The notes under the pieces were generated by a model, which was not told the origin of the DNA, did no database searches, and saw only the letters and a program-made list of their open reading frames with translations. The position numbers and the translations under genes are program-made. Shown here piece by piece: positions 31,706-61,156 of a stretch of DNA of 64,000 nt (positions are counted from its first letter, which is position 1; the number at the start of each line of letters is the position of its first letter). The stretch covers positions 15,709,592 through 15,773,591 of the forward strand of contig NC_135554.1 of NCBI RefSeq assembly GCF_964340395.1, read 5' to 3'. This stretch comes from Glandiceps talaboti (taxonomy: Eukaryota; Hemichordata; Enteropneusta; Spengelidae).

Positions 31706-34700
31706 ATGGGGTCGTACTTAATTTACATCACCATGGTTACCATATGTTTATCGTCAGTCAGTAACTGTATTGCCGAGGAAGTTGAAGGTAGGTTTTATCG
31801 TTTGCATATTTTTAACTGCGATATCCCGGCCTCAAAGTTATCAAGAGGCCCTTTTACTTCATAGCGGTGACAAGATATTTTAATGTCCTTTACGATTCAA
31901 CTGAAGAAAACCGTCTGAGTGTTTTTTGGAAAATAATTATTCCGCTATATTATTGCATGTGAATCGGTTGACCTTTCAAGTGAGCACCAAATGAAAATAT
32001 GAACAAAAGCTTTCATTTGATAAATATATTTAACTATGATAAGTTTTATTTTGATGCCGTTCACATTGAAGTGCCATGACCTTCTGCTGTTATGACCTTC
32101 TCAACGAACAGTTATGTTTGAGGCGAATTCAGTTTATAATTACATTCATGCTATGCACTACAATGTTTGTGTGCATTATCAAAATTCTCGTGACATGTTG
32201 CAATTTTGTGTTTTTCTTGTTTAGTTTTTCTACTTCGCACTATAGCACAGTTTTAAATGAAAACAAACTCTGCTCCTTTTAAAACCAGGTGATTGAACCA
32301 ATGATGAGTAAATGTATACACACTGTATATTACTTACATACAAACAAAATATAATAAGTTTATTATATATTCCCGTAAAAAAATGATATATAAAAACAGT
32401 CGAAGTATTTGAGATGAAAAGTTCAAAAGTTTAAAGATCAACGAGGTGCCTAGATTGATGATAGCCGCTGTCTCAACTTGGTCATGCTATTTAGATATAA
32501 GAAATTATTTCAAAATGAATGTTACTGATACTTATACCAAAAATACTCTGGTGAAACGTACTTGGCCATTATACGTGTGTCGGAGGTATTCTACTCTGAG
32601 GTAGACTGATAACATGCAAGGCGAAAAGAGGATGCTGTTTAGTACTTCTACTATTAATAATGGACGGGGCATCTTCTTCGGGGGAGGGGGTCAGTGGATC
32701 AAATCAAGGTGTTGGTTGGTTGGGTTCCTGTTTTTGAAATTGGAAATTGTGCAGGTCACTCTGCTTGAAACTGTTCGATGGGGGGGGGGGTATTGTGTTT
32801 TTGATTGTGATGGAAGCAGGTATCATTTCTACAATGCCATGATCATGGTTCAACTGTGGTGCTTCACCCAAACCTAATTTCTCACCTAGATTACCACACT
32901 GTTTACTGCACAATATATGCTGTAATACATTAAATCTTAGACTAGCAAATTCAAAGCTGGGAAGTTTTTGTGCACAAGTCTAAAACTACCTTAAGATAGC
33001 ACTTCCTCCTCCAAGCTTCTAGACCACCTAGTATACACGAAGATGTTGATTAAGCAGAGCAAATACAAAGTAAAAACATAGAGAAAGTAATAATGTGACC
33101 TTTGTCATTAGTATGTAGACATTGTATAGAGTGAGTCAGTCAAGCAAGAATACCTATCGTGTCCTAAGACTGCCCCTAAGTGTTGAGAAACTTTTATTTT
33201 TAGATATAAATAGTTCCACCACATGTGTGTTGTACATGAAGTACACGGTGTTAAACCAACTTCTATTTGAATATACTATCCATTACAATATTATATTATG
33301 TTAGATAAATGGGACAATGATAGTCGCAAGCAAAGACGGTTCATAATTCGACCTCTGCACGACAGTGCGAACATATATAGACCCCTCTTCTATCTAGCAA
33401 AAATGTCATTGCTTAAAGTTAATATACGTGGCACGCGGAGATATGACTTCAAACGCGTAATTTTGACAATGCGCACAAGCGCATACATATACATTCATAT
33501 GTGTACATGCAAACGCGCACACGAATGCCGCACGAACTCACATACAAATATACACGGGCTATGTTCGAAGTTCAATACCTACTCTACAGTAACATTGACA
33601 TGTATTTGTTCTTTGTCTAGCCCACTATGCACGATTACGGAGGCAAGCAACACCGAATCCTCCTAGTCAGAAAACGTCCACTTTGTCGAACCCTTCTACT
33701 ACAACACGTGATACACTCGGTACTCCAACAACAGAGAGTCGTCCAAAACTTATAATAACAACCATTCAGGTAGGTAACTATAAAAATAGATTTTCTGTCT
33801 GTTTTATAGGTAATAAATAAATATATATATATTTGTAATGAAAAACGTTTTACATAAACAAATAAACACCCCCATCCCTACCCCACCCCTTTATTCAGGT
33901 CATAGATGAAATCATGGCAAGGCCTTGAAGATGAAGGTCAAGGTCAAAGGGTCCTAGATGACTAGAAAGCAGCACTTCAACAGCAAGTACGTTGACACAT
34001 CATGTATTGTATCAATTCTTATTCAAAGTGGCATGGAGGTCAAGGTCAAAGGCCTAAAAAAGTTTACCACTGTGATGGGTGTAGACACTTGAATGGAGTC
34101 TCTATCTATTCAATGCCTTCAATTATGGATTATATAACATTTTTCTACTACGAATTGTATTATGATTGGACCATTTACGTCGCCAAACAAAGTGACGTAC
34201 ATATATGTCCATCAAACCTCAAAGTACGTGACCGTGATATTTTGGACAGTTTTAGTTTAAATAGACAGGAGTTTCAAAGACACATTCTGTATGCGGACAG
34301 ACGTCGACATGCTCTTGTAAATACGGACAGATGTGGACATTTGTCATTCCAATACCCCCCCCCCCGCATTATCAGTTAAATTTGGACCAAATACTCCGTC
34401 ATCGTGTTGAATATTGTATTGAAAAATATAATTTGTCAAATAACGTTTGTAATCAACCAATCAATTACTTATAATGAGACTCTAGGTCTGTGTACAATCT
34501 GATTAAAATATGATACGGTGAAAGCGGCTAGATGATATTGTGTTTATTTAGTACTTCTATTTCCATAGTTTTCTGTCATTTTGTTTCGTTCCGGGTGATC
34601 ACTGCCTCCTCACATCTGACCCTGTGTAATAGAGAAGTGTGCTGTTTCGTTGAAGAAACCTCTCAAAAGCGCGAGATTTGAACGAGAATTTCTATGACTG

Positions 34701-37051
34701 TAACACAGGGCCAGATGTGGGAAGGCTGCGATCACCCGGAACAAAACAAAATACAAAAAGCGATGGAAATAGAGGTAAATAAAGACATGTAGCCACTTTC
34801 ATCACATCAGATTGGATCAGTGTAATGTATTCATCTGTGTTTTCTAATAGGAACCACCTTTCTTGAAGCTAGTAGATGAAGAAGTTACTGGAAACAATGA
34901 ATATGAGGGATATATTGCCGATCTTGTTAGTCTTTTAGCATATAAACTCGATTTTGACTATGAACTGAGTCTGGTCCCTGATGGACGGTACGGTAGTGAC
35001 GATGGGGAAGGTAACTGGACTGGAATGATTGGCCAATTAGTCAAAAGGGTAAGTCAGATGAAACTGTCGTTATATACCACAGACCATGTAGATTTGACTC
35101 AATGTTTCATTAATACCTAGAAACACTACGAACACGTATACATACATCATCTGCCAGTAACCCCCTACAGACCATTTTAAAAATAGTTTGTAAAATACTA
35201 TAGGACTCGCCAGTCGTAAGAGAAGACTGGTAAAAGCTGTCGTACCGTCTACATCGCCAACAATATGGTTATGAGATAGCTAATAGCTTCTCTATATCTC
35301 TATCACCGACGTTGGTACCATGTCACCATCCTCACTGTATGGAAGGTCGTGTTTTCGAATTCATTCAAATTTTACTCATTCTTTTCAGATGTTAATGTTA
35401 TTCAATGATTATTTAATAACATGATTAATGATTATTAACACAATTACCTCGTTTTATTATGATTACAGGAGGTAGATATGGCAGCCGCACCATTGACTAT
35501 AAGCTACCGTAGAGAACAAGTGGTCGACTTCACCAAGCCATTTATGAATGCAGGTCTTCAGGCGCTTTTAAAGAAACCGACAAGTGGCAAAGATGGGAAT
35601 CTTTTCACTTTCTTGTTTCCATTCACAGTCGAAGTATGGATCTGTATCATTGTCGCTTTCGTGGTGGTTGGAGTAGTACTTTTCCTGTTGAGTAGATTTA
35701 GTCCGTACGAGTGGCGAGCCTTGTCCAAACGCGATGAAGTCACCAATGCCGAGGGAAAACATTTCAACTGTCTGAACTCATTCTGGTTTACATTCAGTAC
35801 CTTAACTTTGCAAGGATACCACAATTCTCCCCGTTCCATCGCTACTCGTTTCCTCAGCGGTTTCTGGTTTTTCTTCATCATCGTCATCCTCTTCGCATAT
35901 TTGTCGAATTTGGCATCCTTCATGACAGTGACAAGGGCGACGTCAACTCCAATTCAAAGTTTTGATGAGCTGTCAAGGCAGTACTATGTCGGGTACGGTA
36001 CACTTGATCACGGGGCTACACAGTCTTTCTTTCGAGATTCAAAATATGAAATGTTTGAAAGAATGGGTTCTTTTATGGATTCTAACCCAACGTTTTTAGT
36101 GAAGAGTGTTCAGGAGGGAGTGGAGAGAGTTATACAATCCAGTGGGACATACGCATTCATTGGAGAGAGTACCTTCTTGGAATATGTTGTCAATCAAGTT
36201 TGTAGTCTATATGTGACATCGGAAACTGTCGTACTCAGATCGTACGGACTCGCTTTTCCGCTAAACGATTCAAGAACTGCCTCGTTTAGTGTGGCATTGT
36301 CGCAACTCAGAGACGACGGAACATTGCAAATGTTGCAAGACAAGTGGTGGCGCACTACAGGCCAATGCGGTAAGACCTCATCAGAACAGTATGGGAAGAA
36401 ACCTATGTATGCATCGGCAATAACTCTGGTTGATATCAGTGGTATATTTATCATCTTACTTATTGGTATCGTCCTCAGTATTCCACTCCTTCTTTGCGAA
36501 TGGGTCTTCTATAATTCGAAACAGAAACCGGTCGAGGTACGTATACGGGAGCTCGTGTTTTGTAAGTTTTGATCAGATCGTATCATATTCATGTTATGAC
36601 TTGTGTTATTTACTTTATTTTGAGTCAACAGAAATGATCATTCATGGATGAGCAATGAATATTCATGGGAGATATTTTACACTGAACGGAATAAACACTT
36701 AGGAGTCATAAATATTTATTGTTCGCAGTGAATAGTCACTTCTGCTGGCTCCAATGAGGCAATGTGGCCCACAGCAAAGATACCCTATAAAGGCACACGT
36801 TATTGGATCTGGATGTTTCTCTGAAATTAAAAAAAATGTAAAAGTAATTGTAATTATAAATCACGAAATGACTTTCCAGAATCCATAGTTTATTTTTTTA
36901 AATGCCTTTATATCCTGGCGTGGTGTTCCCCTTTAAGAGGTAGTTTGAATAAATCACTTTTTTTTTCTTCTTTTTATTTTTTTTACAGAAGCCTGAGGTG
37001 CCAAAGAGCGATTCTGGTGCCCAAACTGAATCAACTGGTGTCATGGTGTAA
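31706..37051 (+). CDS. Ionotropic glutamate receptor B, AKDF-type, lacking the ATD
   Basis: Exons 31706-31787, 33621-33769, 34851-35048, 35469-36536 and 36989-37051 (1560 nt, 519 aa), with the same intron positions and phases as A. A signal peptide is followed by ARLRRQ and a Ser/Thr/Pro linker of about 35 residues, longer than in A, before LIITTIQ (S1). Ligand contacts: EYEGY, PLTISYRR (Pro, Thr and Arg kept), HGATQSFF (Ser replaced by Ala, Thr kept) and YAFIGEST (Glu kept). The pore is LNSFWFTFSTLTLQG, with Leu at the Q/R site. M3 is AYLSNLASF, with Ser at the position of the Lurcher alanine. NWT and NDS glycosylation sequons are present. The C-tail is 21 residues ending VMV, a possible class II PDZ ligand. 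Expected role as for A; it could form heteromers with the neighbouring subunits. No channel activity can be assumed from sequence. Confidence 0.9.
33935..33953 (+). promoter_or_regulatory. Nuclear-receptor-like AGGTCA direct repeats in receptor B intron 2
   Basis: AGGTCAAGGTCA followed by AAGGGTC. A second AGGTCAAGGTCA is at 34037-34048. Each contains TCAAGGTCA, the extended half-site of NR5A/ERR receptors. The two may be copies of one dispersed repeat; function is unproven. Confidence 0.2.
34495..34814. mobile_element. Long foldback element in receptor B intron 2
   Basis: The left arm (34495-34627) and right arm (34703-34814) are reverse complements with small indels. Shared landmarks are CAATCTGAT at the ends, TCTATTTCCAT, GTTCCGGGTGATC and CACATCTG.CCCTGTGT. 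The loop is about 75 bases and there is no coding capacity. It ends 37 bases before the exon 3 acceptor. Confidence 0.85.
36653..36936 (+). mobile_element. Dispersed MITE-like repeat, family 1, copy 2
   Basis: Second copy of the repeat at 16563-16826. It starts CAATGAATATTCATGG and ends GGTGTTCCCCTTTAA, here within receptor B intron 4, about 50 bases before the last exon. Confidence 0.6.
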
Positions 37052-39587
37052 ATATAAGCAAGTTCACTGTGAAGTTGAACATTCAGAGCTAGAATCTGGC
37101 CCAGTGACGTCATCTTAGCGACTTTCCTTTATACTGTAAGGTCCCAGAAAAGTCATTATCACCAATTTTGTCACTTATAAAACTTAGCAAATCTGGCTTA
37201 GACGATACCTTCTGTACACTAGGGTGAAGCATTCTGGAAACACTCTGTTATATTCTCTTGAAACAATAGTCTCGGCATTGTTTGGGCGTTATGAGCTCCC
37301 AGCTTTCTTTGTTTTTCAGAGTGCCTCTCCCTGTGTATAGTAAATTTCTTCCACACCATATTTTCCAATTGTTTTTCCAATTTTCATAAGTCTATTTCAG
37401 AGCGGCTCCACAGTGGTGCAGGGGATGGTGAAAATAACTTTACTGGGTTCCTACATACAAAGATGTAGCTAATTAGGTGAAGTCAGTCTCGCTTTTGTTC
37501 TCTGTAAATAATATACAAAATAAGACAATGATTTGTCCTGGAGAGTTATTTCTCACCATTATATTGTATTTCTATAGCAAACTAACAAGGTAAATCAGAT
37601 CTACATTACTAAAATCGGGAGGGATCTTCTGAACGTGGTATACATAGCATATGTATGGCTGCGGATAAGAGATAGGATGTGGGGATAGTTCCTGGAATGT
37701 TTGCATTTTTTACCGCCACCATTTATATAGCCACAACTATCTTTACATTCATAAGCTAAATAGAAGAATGATGTCAATTTTGAAGGAAAAATGCAATTGC
37801 ACTCGGTTGCTTGGCAGAGTCACTGAGTTAATGGAATGGAATGTTGTAGCAGTCTAGCATCGTATTTCAACAGTGACTACCCTCACTGTGTGCAACATGG
37901 TCATGTCTGCATGCAAATTGGTGTACAGATTGGTGGAGTATTAAGGATGGAATCGCTTGAGATTATTAGAGCCTTCTAGTAGATAATTAGAATATTCATA
38001 GCTATGTGCAATCAGTATATGTGTTGTGAAAGAAATTTGGTTCTTGCTTCTATTCTAAGCTATTGTATTCTTTATCAAGACCTGCTTCAACATACATGTA
38101 TCATACTGTCTCGCTCACGTGCAATATGCAAGAAAAAGTAGTTCCGCAAAATATTTTCACTTTTCAAGATCATATTTTGCAATCTAACCGGATTAATATC
38201 ACAATAAAAAATAATTTACATGCCCCATCATATAAACGTTCCCTTGCCATGTAATATCAATACAGTCCTGATATGGAATGTACACCTTTGGAACGGATGG
38301 CTTTTGGTCCTTCTCACGCCAGGCGGATTATCATAGGATCTTCGGTCGCAAACATCCATATTTGGTCAGTGATATACAATGCAATGAAACCAGCAATGAC
38401 CAGTATTGTATCTTGGTCACTTTTTAGATTGTGTAACCATGCAACGCTAAAACGCCAAGTAGAAATTGTCATTTACCACCATACTCATCAAGCCAAATTA
38501 ATGTCTTTGAACAGAAAATATGGTTTATATACCTGGTCGTTCTACATCACTGGTTGTGAGGAAATATGAGTCGTAACATTCCAATCGCCGTTATTTTACC
38601 GATTTTTCATAAATTATGCTTAAGGAGGTATAATCATATTACTCCCCAGTAGTTTCCTTCACTCAGCCAGAAAATACCCATGACCTAATGATCCGTTAGG
38701 TCACTCTTATTTTCTTTGACTTAATGAAGAAAAATATTTGCGAATAAATTAATCATCTTGACGCTTCCTTAAAGTTTAATTAATAAATCGTAAAACGTGT
38801 ACCGCCTCTGACCGCTGTAGGTTTTCTATAGTGGTCTGAAGTACCACCGACACTATGAAGCTATAAGTAATTTTCATCCATATCAACTGATGGCAGGTTA
38901 TAGGTAACACAAAGACTATAAGTATTTTCCTGCACTATCATATTTATTAAATCACATTGTAAAGTTAATAAGATTTTTTATTAACAAACACATAGTTTAA
39001 AATGTGTCAGAAGCTTAACTTCTCATATGTCAGAACCTCATACAAAACATCAGAACACAGAAGAGGTGTCGAATTTGACGTAATGCCCAGACTGAATATG
39101 AGAGTATTTAAGAAATAGATTTATTAGTATTTTGTAATATTTATCAAAACATAGTTCTTGTTTTATAAGGATAATTTGCAATAAAACGTTTTCTTGTGTT
39201 TTCTGCGATGTGTTGTTTCGTTATTTTTTGTACACTATTTATGTTGTCATAGCAATCAGATACGTATTCCTTGAAAAAATCCCACTTATATTCGAGAACA
39301 CCAGTCACTTTAGACAATTTTTGTACTAATTTCCTTCACGTCGATCATATCCTTTGTGCATACAGTATCTCTGCCAATTTCTGTGTCATTTTTAGTACAT
39401 TATTCACAAAATATGAAGCTGAAGATGTACTGACTAGCAATGAGTCAAGCCTCAATTACATGTCTAAAATGGTAATATATATATAAACAAAACACTTAAA
39501 TGTACAGAATGAAATTCATAGACTTAAACTGTAGACGACCATTAAAGTTCGTAGACGTTTTTCAACATATAAGTTGTCAGCTGAATT

Positions 39588-40018
39588 GATCAACATTAGG
39601 TGATAGCAACGAACATAACAACATAAGTTGATATCAACGAACATAACAACATTAGGTGATAGCAACGAACATTACAACATTAGGTGATAGCAACGAACAG
39701 AACAACATTAGGTGATAGCAACGAACATAACAACATTATGTGATAGCAACGAACAGAACAACATTAGGTGATAGCAACGAACATAACAACATTAGGTGAT
39801 AGCAACGAACATAACAATATTAGGTGATAGCAACGAACATAACAACATTAGGTGATAGCAAAGAACAGAACGACATTAGGTAATAGCAACGAACATAAGA
39901 ACATTAGGTGATAGCAACGAACATAAGAACATTAGGTGATAGCAACGAACATAACAACATTAGGTGATACTAGCAACGAACATAACAACATTAGGTGATA
40001 GCAACGAACAGAACAACG
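39588..40018. repeat. 28-bp minisatellite, about 15 copies
   Basis: Unit GATAGCAACGAACATAACAA plus CATTAGGT in tandem. Variants include CAGAAC for CATAAC and one copy with a 3-bp insertion (GATACTAGC). Confidence 0.95.
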
Positions 40019-40496
40019 AAGGTTAGTAGCAGGATATATGAATTATGTTATTATCGGATGCATAACTAACTAGATGTGAACTGACTGCCTTCGTGCACGG
40101 GTAATTTAAAACTGTTTTAGCCGTCTATACTGTAGTGAAATTTTTAACGATTTTGTGCAATACAATAACAGAACTTACGAACTCGACAGAAACATATGCT
40201 TCCAGAATATGAGCTAAAGACGTTGTGATGAAAATGTGGAAACCAGGTAAAATGTCCAATTATCGGGTACATGATTATTTTGTTTCTTGCGCGGCAGCAC
40301 CATAACTTTTAATGATTGATGTCAAACGTTTACAGTAGCTGTTGTTGAATGCCAAAACAGAAAAAGACAAACTCTTACCGGACTTACCTCGAATCATGTT
40401 ATTTTTCTTTGAGAGCGAATGTTTTTAATTGTATGACATACAAACTCTATGCACTGAAAATTCAAAGTTTTTCACTGTGTTAACGTTAGTTCTAAA

Positions 40497-40497
<1 letters not shown>

Positions 40498-40527
<30 letters not shown>

Positions 40528-40655
40528 TGTATGTATGTATGTATGTATGTATGTGTGTGTATGTATGTAATGTACAAATGTATGTATGTATGTATGTATG
40601 TATGTATGTATGTATGTATGTATGTATGTATGTATGTATGTATGTATGTGCGTGC

Positions 40656-40711
<56 letters not shown>
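40498..40711. repeat. Compound microsatellite (ATGT)n-(GT)n
   Basis: About 150 bases of ATGT with one break, then about 52 bases of GT, 120 bases before the receptor C promoter block. Confidence 0.95.
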
Positions 40712-40713
<2 letters not shown>

Positions 40714-40830
40714 ATAATGTATACGACCATCAAAGAAATACAAATTATTGATCGATAAGACACTAAATGGAGATGTCAGTTATTTGCTCATTGGCACAGT
40801 GCATTGGCGTGGTCACCGGTCGTCCTCTCC

Positions 40831-40981
40831 TCTCATTATTGGGATTCCATTTACAAGTCACGTGATCACCATATCACGACACATCTATACACTGCCGATT
40901 GTAAACTGATATATCTACAGTATTTGTACAGCATCCAACACCGACTATTTCTGCTGTTTTGGAAAGATCCTATGCGTAATC
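40831..40981 (+). promoter_or_regulatory. Receptor C proximal promoter, near-identical to that of B
   Basis: Matches 31554-31705. The E-box TCACGTGATC lies at 40858-40867, followed by CACCATATCACG, 114 bases from its end to the start codon as in B. Confidence 0.5.
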
Positions 40982-47908
<6,927 letters not shown>

Positions 47909-48769
47909 GGCTCTATAACTAGAGAGATGAAGTACAACTTTAATACGAGAAAGAGAAAACAACATCACCATTTTCAACCGTGCGCCATCAAAACTTGCAA
48001 GCGATCCCTTTTTTAAAGGAGGAACCAACAGGTTTCCCGAAACTGAATGAAAGAGCGTCATTTGATGCAATGATCTGCCTGTTTGCCATTATAATTTCAT
48101 CAAGAATTAATTCAAAATCAAAATAAATTTTAGCTGAGTTATAAAGAAAGATGTTGGACACCACTAGGACAGATTGAACAATGCTAGTATTGAAATATTG
48201 CGTTGTCAGAGATGCAATCTGGGTCCATGTTTTTGAGAAGTCACTGCACGGAGTGTTTGCTTGTTTGTGGATTGTTGTTTTCATTCGAAAATGTAAGACT
48301 GGTATGCTGAGTGCATGGGGTAGGAGTACTATAGGGGTTGGGGTGGGTGGGCTAGTATCACGGTACTATAATTGTTAAATGTACACCACAAGTACATGCA
48401 TCTCCTACTAGACAGTGTTCAACATTTACGTTTAATTTATGTGAGCGAGTTCCATTAACATCAATAGAGATATCTGCTTTTAATAAAGAATATCAACGAT
48501 GAGAATTCATAGTGAATTATGTAATATTAGATGCATATATAGTAAATTATAGATGTGAATGTCAATTGCATTGTCGATATCGATAGTGTAAAAGTGTCGT
48601 GGAATACCCTTCCAGCATGTGCACAAGATATTCAATGACAGGCCAGTCTTATGAGGGATTATTCCATGACAGACAATATATACAGGGAGGTATTCCATGA
48701 CTGTATATGGTGATGTGTTCTATGTCCAACTGTAAATGAGGGGGATTCCTTAATTTGACAGACTGTATA

Positions 48770-49305
48770 TGAGGAGGTATTCCATGACACTGTGCATGAG
48801 GAGGTATTCTATGACACTGTGTATGAGGGATATTTTATGTTACACTATATGAGGAGGTATTCCACGACACTGTGCATGAGGAGGTATTCTATGACACTGT
48901 GTATGAGGGATATTTTATGTTACACTGTATATGAGGAGGTATTCTATGACACTGTGTATGAGGGATATTTTATGTTACACTGTATATGAGGAGGTATTTG
49001 ATAACAGACTGTATATGAGGAGGTATTCTATGACACTGTATGAGGGATATTTTATGTTACACTATATGAGGAGGTATTCCACGACACTGTGCATGAGGAG
49101 GTATTCTATGACACTGTGTATGAGGGATATTTTATGTTACACTGTATATGAGGAGGTATTTGATAACAGACTGTATATGAGGAGGTATTCCATGACACTG
49201 TGCATGAGGAGGTATTCTATGACACTGTGCATGAGGGATATTTTATGTTACACTGTATATGAGGAGGTATTCCATGACACTGTATATGAGGAGGTATTTT
49301 ATAAA
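48770..49305. repeat. Complex minisatellite (TATGAGGAGGTATTC type)
   Basis: Tandem 27-30-bp units built from TATGAGG(AGG)TATT(C/T) plus TATGACACTGTG or TATGTTACACTG. They are ordered into a higher-order repeat of about 200 bases that appears twice (48849-49010 and 49065-49180). Confidence 0.9.
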
Positions 49306-51626
49306 AGACTGTGGTTACAAGTGGTTAGTAAATGACAACCTAAACACAGACAGGTGGTCAATGAGGTGGTCAAGGCAAATATATGGCTTACTACAGAGAG
49401 ATGGATAGATAAAGTCCATTGTAAAATGATTGACATTCACCGACAATTTCATAAAATTAGGTACTTTATTTAGCACTCAGTTTAGTATATACATCACCAA
49501 AATATTCTTTGGTTATTTTCTTCCAGAAAATCCCCACATGTTGTGCCTCTTCAAGACACTTGCAAAGCTGCCATAATATTTATGTAGTGAAAACACTGAT
49601 ATCACATTCTGTGCCTATCTAATATTCACTTTCACAGAGAAATTGAGACTAATTATGGCCTTTCCATTTTGAGGCGAATTAACAAACATCATTGTCTTAC
49701 AGTGTGAGGGTGTCCAGCATACCTTACAGACTATGTAGACAAGAACTGAAAAAAATCAACAAAACTTAGCCTAGTTTTACTTGAAAGACTTTGTTTCTCA
49801 ATAATTTTACACTTGGAAAATTTATGGTATTATTGTAAAATTCTCAAAATTTGAAGAATTAATATCACTGCAAAATAATCAGAAGCTAAAATAGTCACAT
49901 TTGTGAACACAAAATCTTTGTGTTTTCACAAAGTTTTGAGAACTGAATACTTCATAGTTATTTTTAGCTCTACTAAATGTAAGTGGATCTTTGGGCACTT
50001 TTAATGGGTTACCCTCCCAATCAAAGTCACTGAGGACATGACTACATCACAGATTGCATACACGATCCACTTAGATTTCGCAGAGCTGTTCAAAGCAGAT
50101 GTCTGTGCCTCCAAGTGCAAAAGCCTTGGCTTGGTGTAGAGAGTTTCTTGAGAGTAACACAAGACAATTCTCTGGGCTAGAGAGCTTCTTGATATAGCAA
50201 CACCAAGACAATTCTCTGGGCTTTTGGTGTAGACACCTTCTTGACATAGTAACACTAAAGCCAGTCTCTGAGCTTTACTCAAACTGCCTCAGGACTTTTC
50301 CATATATATTTCTTCAGATTCTGGATAAGTAACACAGAACTACAAATATATCAGTTTTTGAATTTTGTTGAATTTTAGTTTGCCAGGTTGTTGGCAATTA
50401 TTCATTTTCTTTTGGGGGGGGGGGGGGGGGGGCGCAACCACAATGTTCATATCTAATTCTAGTCCTGAAACATGGCACAGCAATTAATCTGATCATAGAT
50501 GACTTTAAGTATGTATTTCATAGACTAATATATTCTGAGAATCAAATTATTCTAATGGAAAAAGTTGAGACTTAATTACTTCAGCACATTTTTCCTGATC
50601 TGACTTTGAACATTTTATAAAGCCTTGACAAAAATTCTTTCCTGAAATGTGCTTGTAGTACATCCATTAATACAGTATTTCAATCAGCTGGTTACATGTA
50701 CTTTACCATAGTCCAGTTACCAAAAAGACAAAAGATTGTATAACTTGGCCACTTGGAGTGCTATTCATGAGCAGCCTTTGGACTCGAAATGATGACAACA
50801 AGAGTACATTTATGATTTGTTGACTGCACATATACTGTCAAGTGATTTAGTCCCTGGACTTCCTTGTTTGGGATGCCCTCTTGTGACACCACGTCTTTTG
50901 AAAATGACTGCTAGGTAGGTAACTGGAATATGGTGCATTGAGAGTGCTCTTTTACCATACCAACACCCACCCCTGTAAATTTAGTTTTGGAAGCTACATT
51001 TTGATGGCAGTGTATTTGTTATTACATTAAAATCACAATGAGCTCATGAGGAAAGAATACACTTGGTAAAGATTTGATGAAGGCATTTGAACCTTGTACA
51101 CAAAATACTGGGCATAGCACACCTGGATTTAAGAAGTATATGTATAGATTGTTATTGTTTTCATAACTGCATATCAATGAGGTAATTTGCATATTCAGTA
51201 CAGCTAAAGTTACTTTCTAGGGATCTAGTCGTGACGTGACAATGTCGCCTTGTCCAAATCATTCACACAGCATTAGCATCTCATCAAGTGGCCTACTAGT
51301 GTAGTCACCTTACATTAGACTATTGTAAATACATGTCCATGTAGGTCAAAGGTCGTTCCTGCTTTATCTCTACTAACTTTATATAATGGAGTCAATTTCT
51401 ATTTATTATAAATATTACAAAATATTCTTACCTTCAACATCAAATTTTATGAAATTAACTTTGAGAAACACTTCAAAAATTGGTACACAATCTATGTGGG
51501 TAATATCATCATTGCCCTGTTTGCAAGAAAACAGTAAACTGTATATACCATCTCTACCTATTAGACTCCTCCTAAACCATAGTTTACTCTGTATGGCTGT
51601 AGAGATCATTTGTTCAAAATTCACAG

Positions 51627-52001
51627 TTAAAGGGACACAAGCTGAGTTTATACATTTTTGGGGTATTTTTTTTTGGCTATAGAATCGAACATATCTGTTG
51701 TGTTCTAATCACTGTATTATGTTAAACTATCACTTGCTAATGTCAGAACTGAAATCTCGTATTTAGGTATCGGGTATAATATATTAATGATTCAATGATA
51801 TAATATTCTAATTGTCTACTATATCATCATGGTAGCCGTTATTATGCTATCAAATGTGCTAACAGAGCCAGAATATGATTTCAGTATCATTGAAGGTTGG
51901 CATTGACATTAGCATTATACTGGTATGGTTTCATTTAAGGTTTTTATGTAAATATTTTCACAAAGTCAAATACCTTATAAACACAGCTTGTACCACTTTA
52001 A
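51627..52001 (+). mobile_element. TTAA-flanked MITE, family 2, complete copy
   Basis: Begins TTAA-AGGGACACAAGCTG and ends CAGCTTGTACCACT-TTAA. The inner ends are inverted repeats with three mismatches over 14-16 bases. The TTAA duplication is the target preference of piggyBac transposons, so this is a likely non-autonomous piggyBac-type element of 375 bp. Confidence 0.7.
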
Positions 52002-52157
52002 CTAAAATGCATATACATTGAATACATTTTCATTAACTGCAAAATTTCCTACTTCAATTTCTTTTGATGTCTCCCAAAGTAGGTTCACACAGTGTATTTG
52101 TATAATGACAGGTTGTTCTCAAGATGTATCATTGAAGTTCATCATCTTATCAGTAGT

Positions 52158-61156
<8,999 letters not shown>

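Larger units (their letters stand above)
37052..40830. other. Receptor B 3' flank and intergenic region before receptor C
   Basis: No gene recognised. It contains a 28-bp minisatellite (39588-40018) and a long ATGT/GT microsatellite just before the C promoter. The rest is AT-rich. No sharp poly(A) signal lies close to the receptor B stop. Confidence 0.55.
47909..52157. other. Convergent intergenic region between receptor C and GCDH
   Basis: Holds the receptor C 3' UTR with AATAAA at 48122-48127, a minisatellite (48770-49305), a three-copy imperfect 60-bp repeat around 50130-50280 and a 19-base G run at 50414-50432. A TTAA-flanked MITE lies at 51627-52001. The GCDH 3' UTR enters from the right on the minus strand; its length is unclear. 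No further gene recognised. Confidence 0.55.

Noticed and set aside
31528-31764. 78-residue frame with a 90% similar partner at 40804-41040, suggesting a conserved small protein
   Set aside because: The similarity comes from near-identical promoter and exon 1 DNA. The frame overlaps the true signal-peptide exon in another frame and has no own coding signal.
50001-50282. 93-residue minus-strand frame downstream of GCDH
   Set aside because: It consists of imperfect 60-bp repeats in what is probably the GCDH 3' region. No domain recognised.
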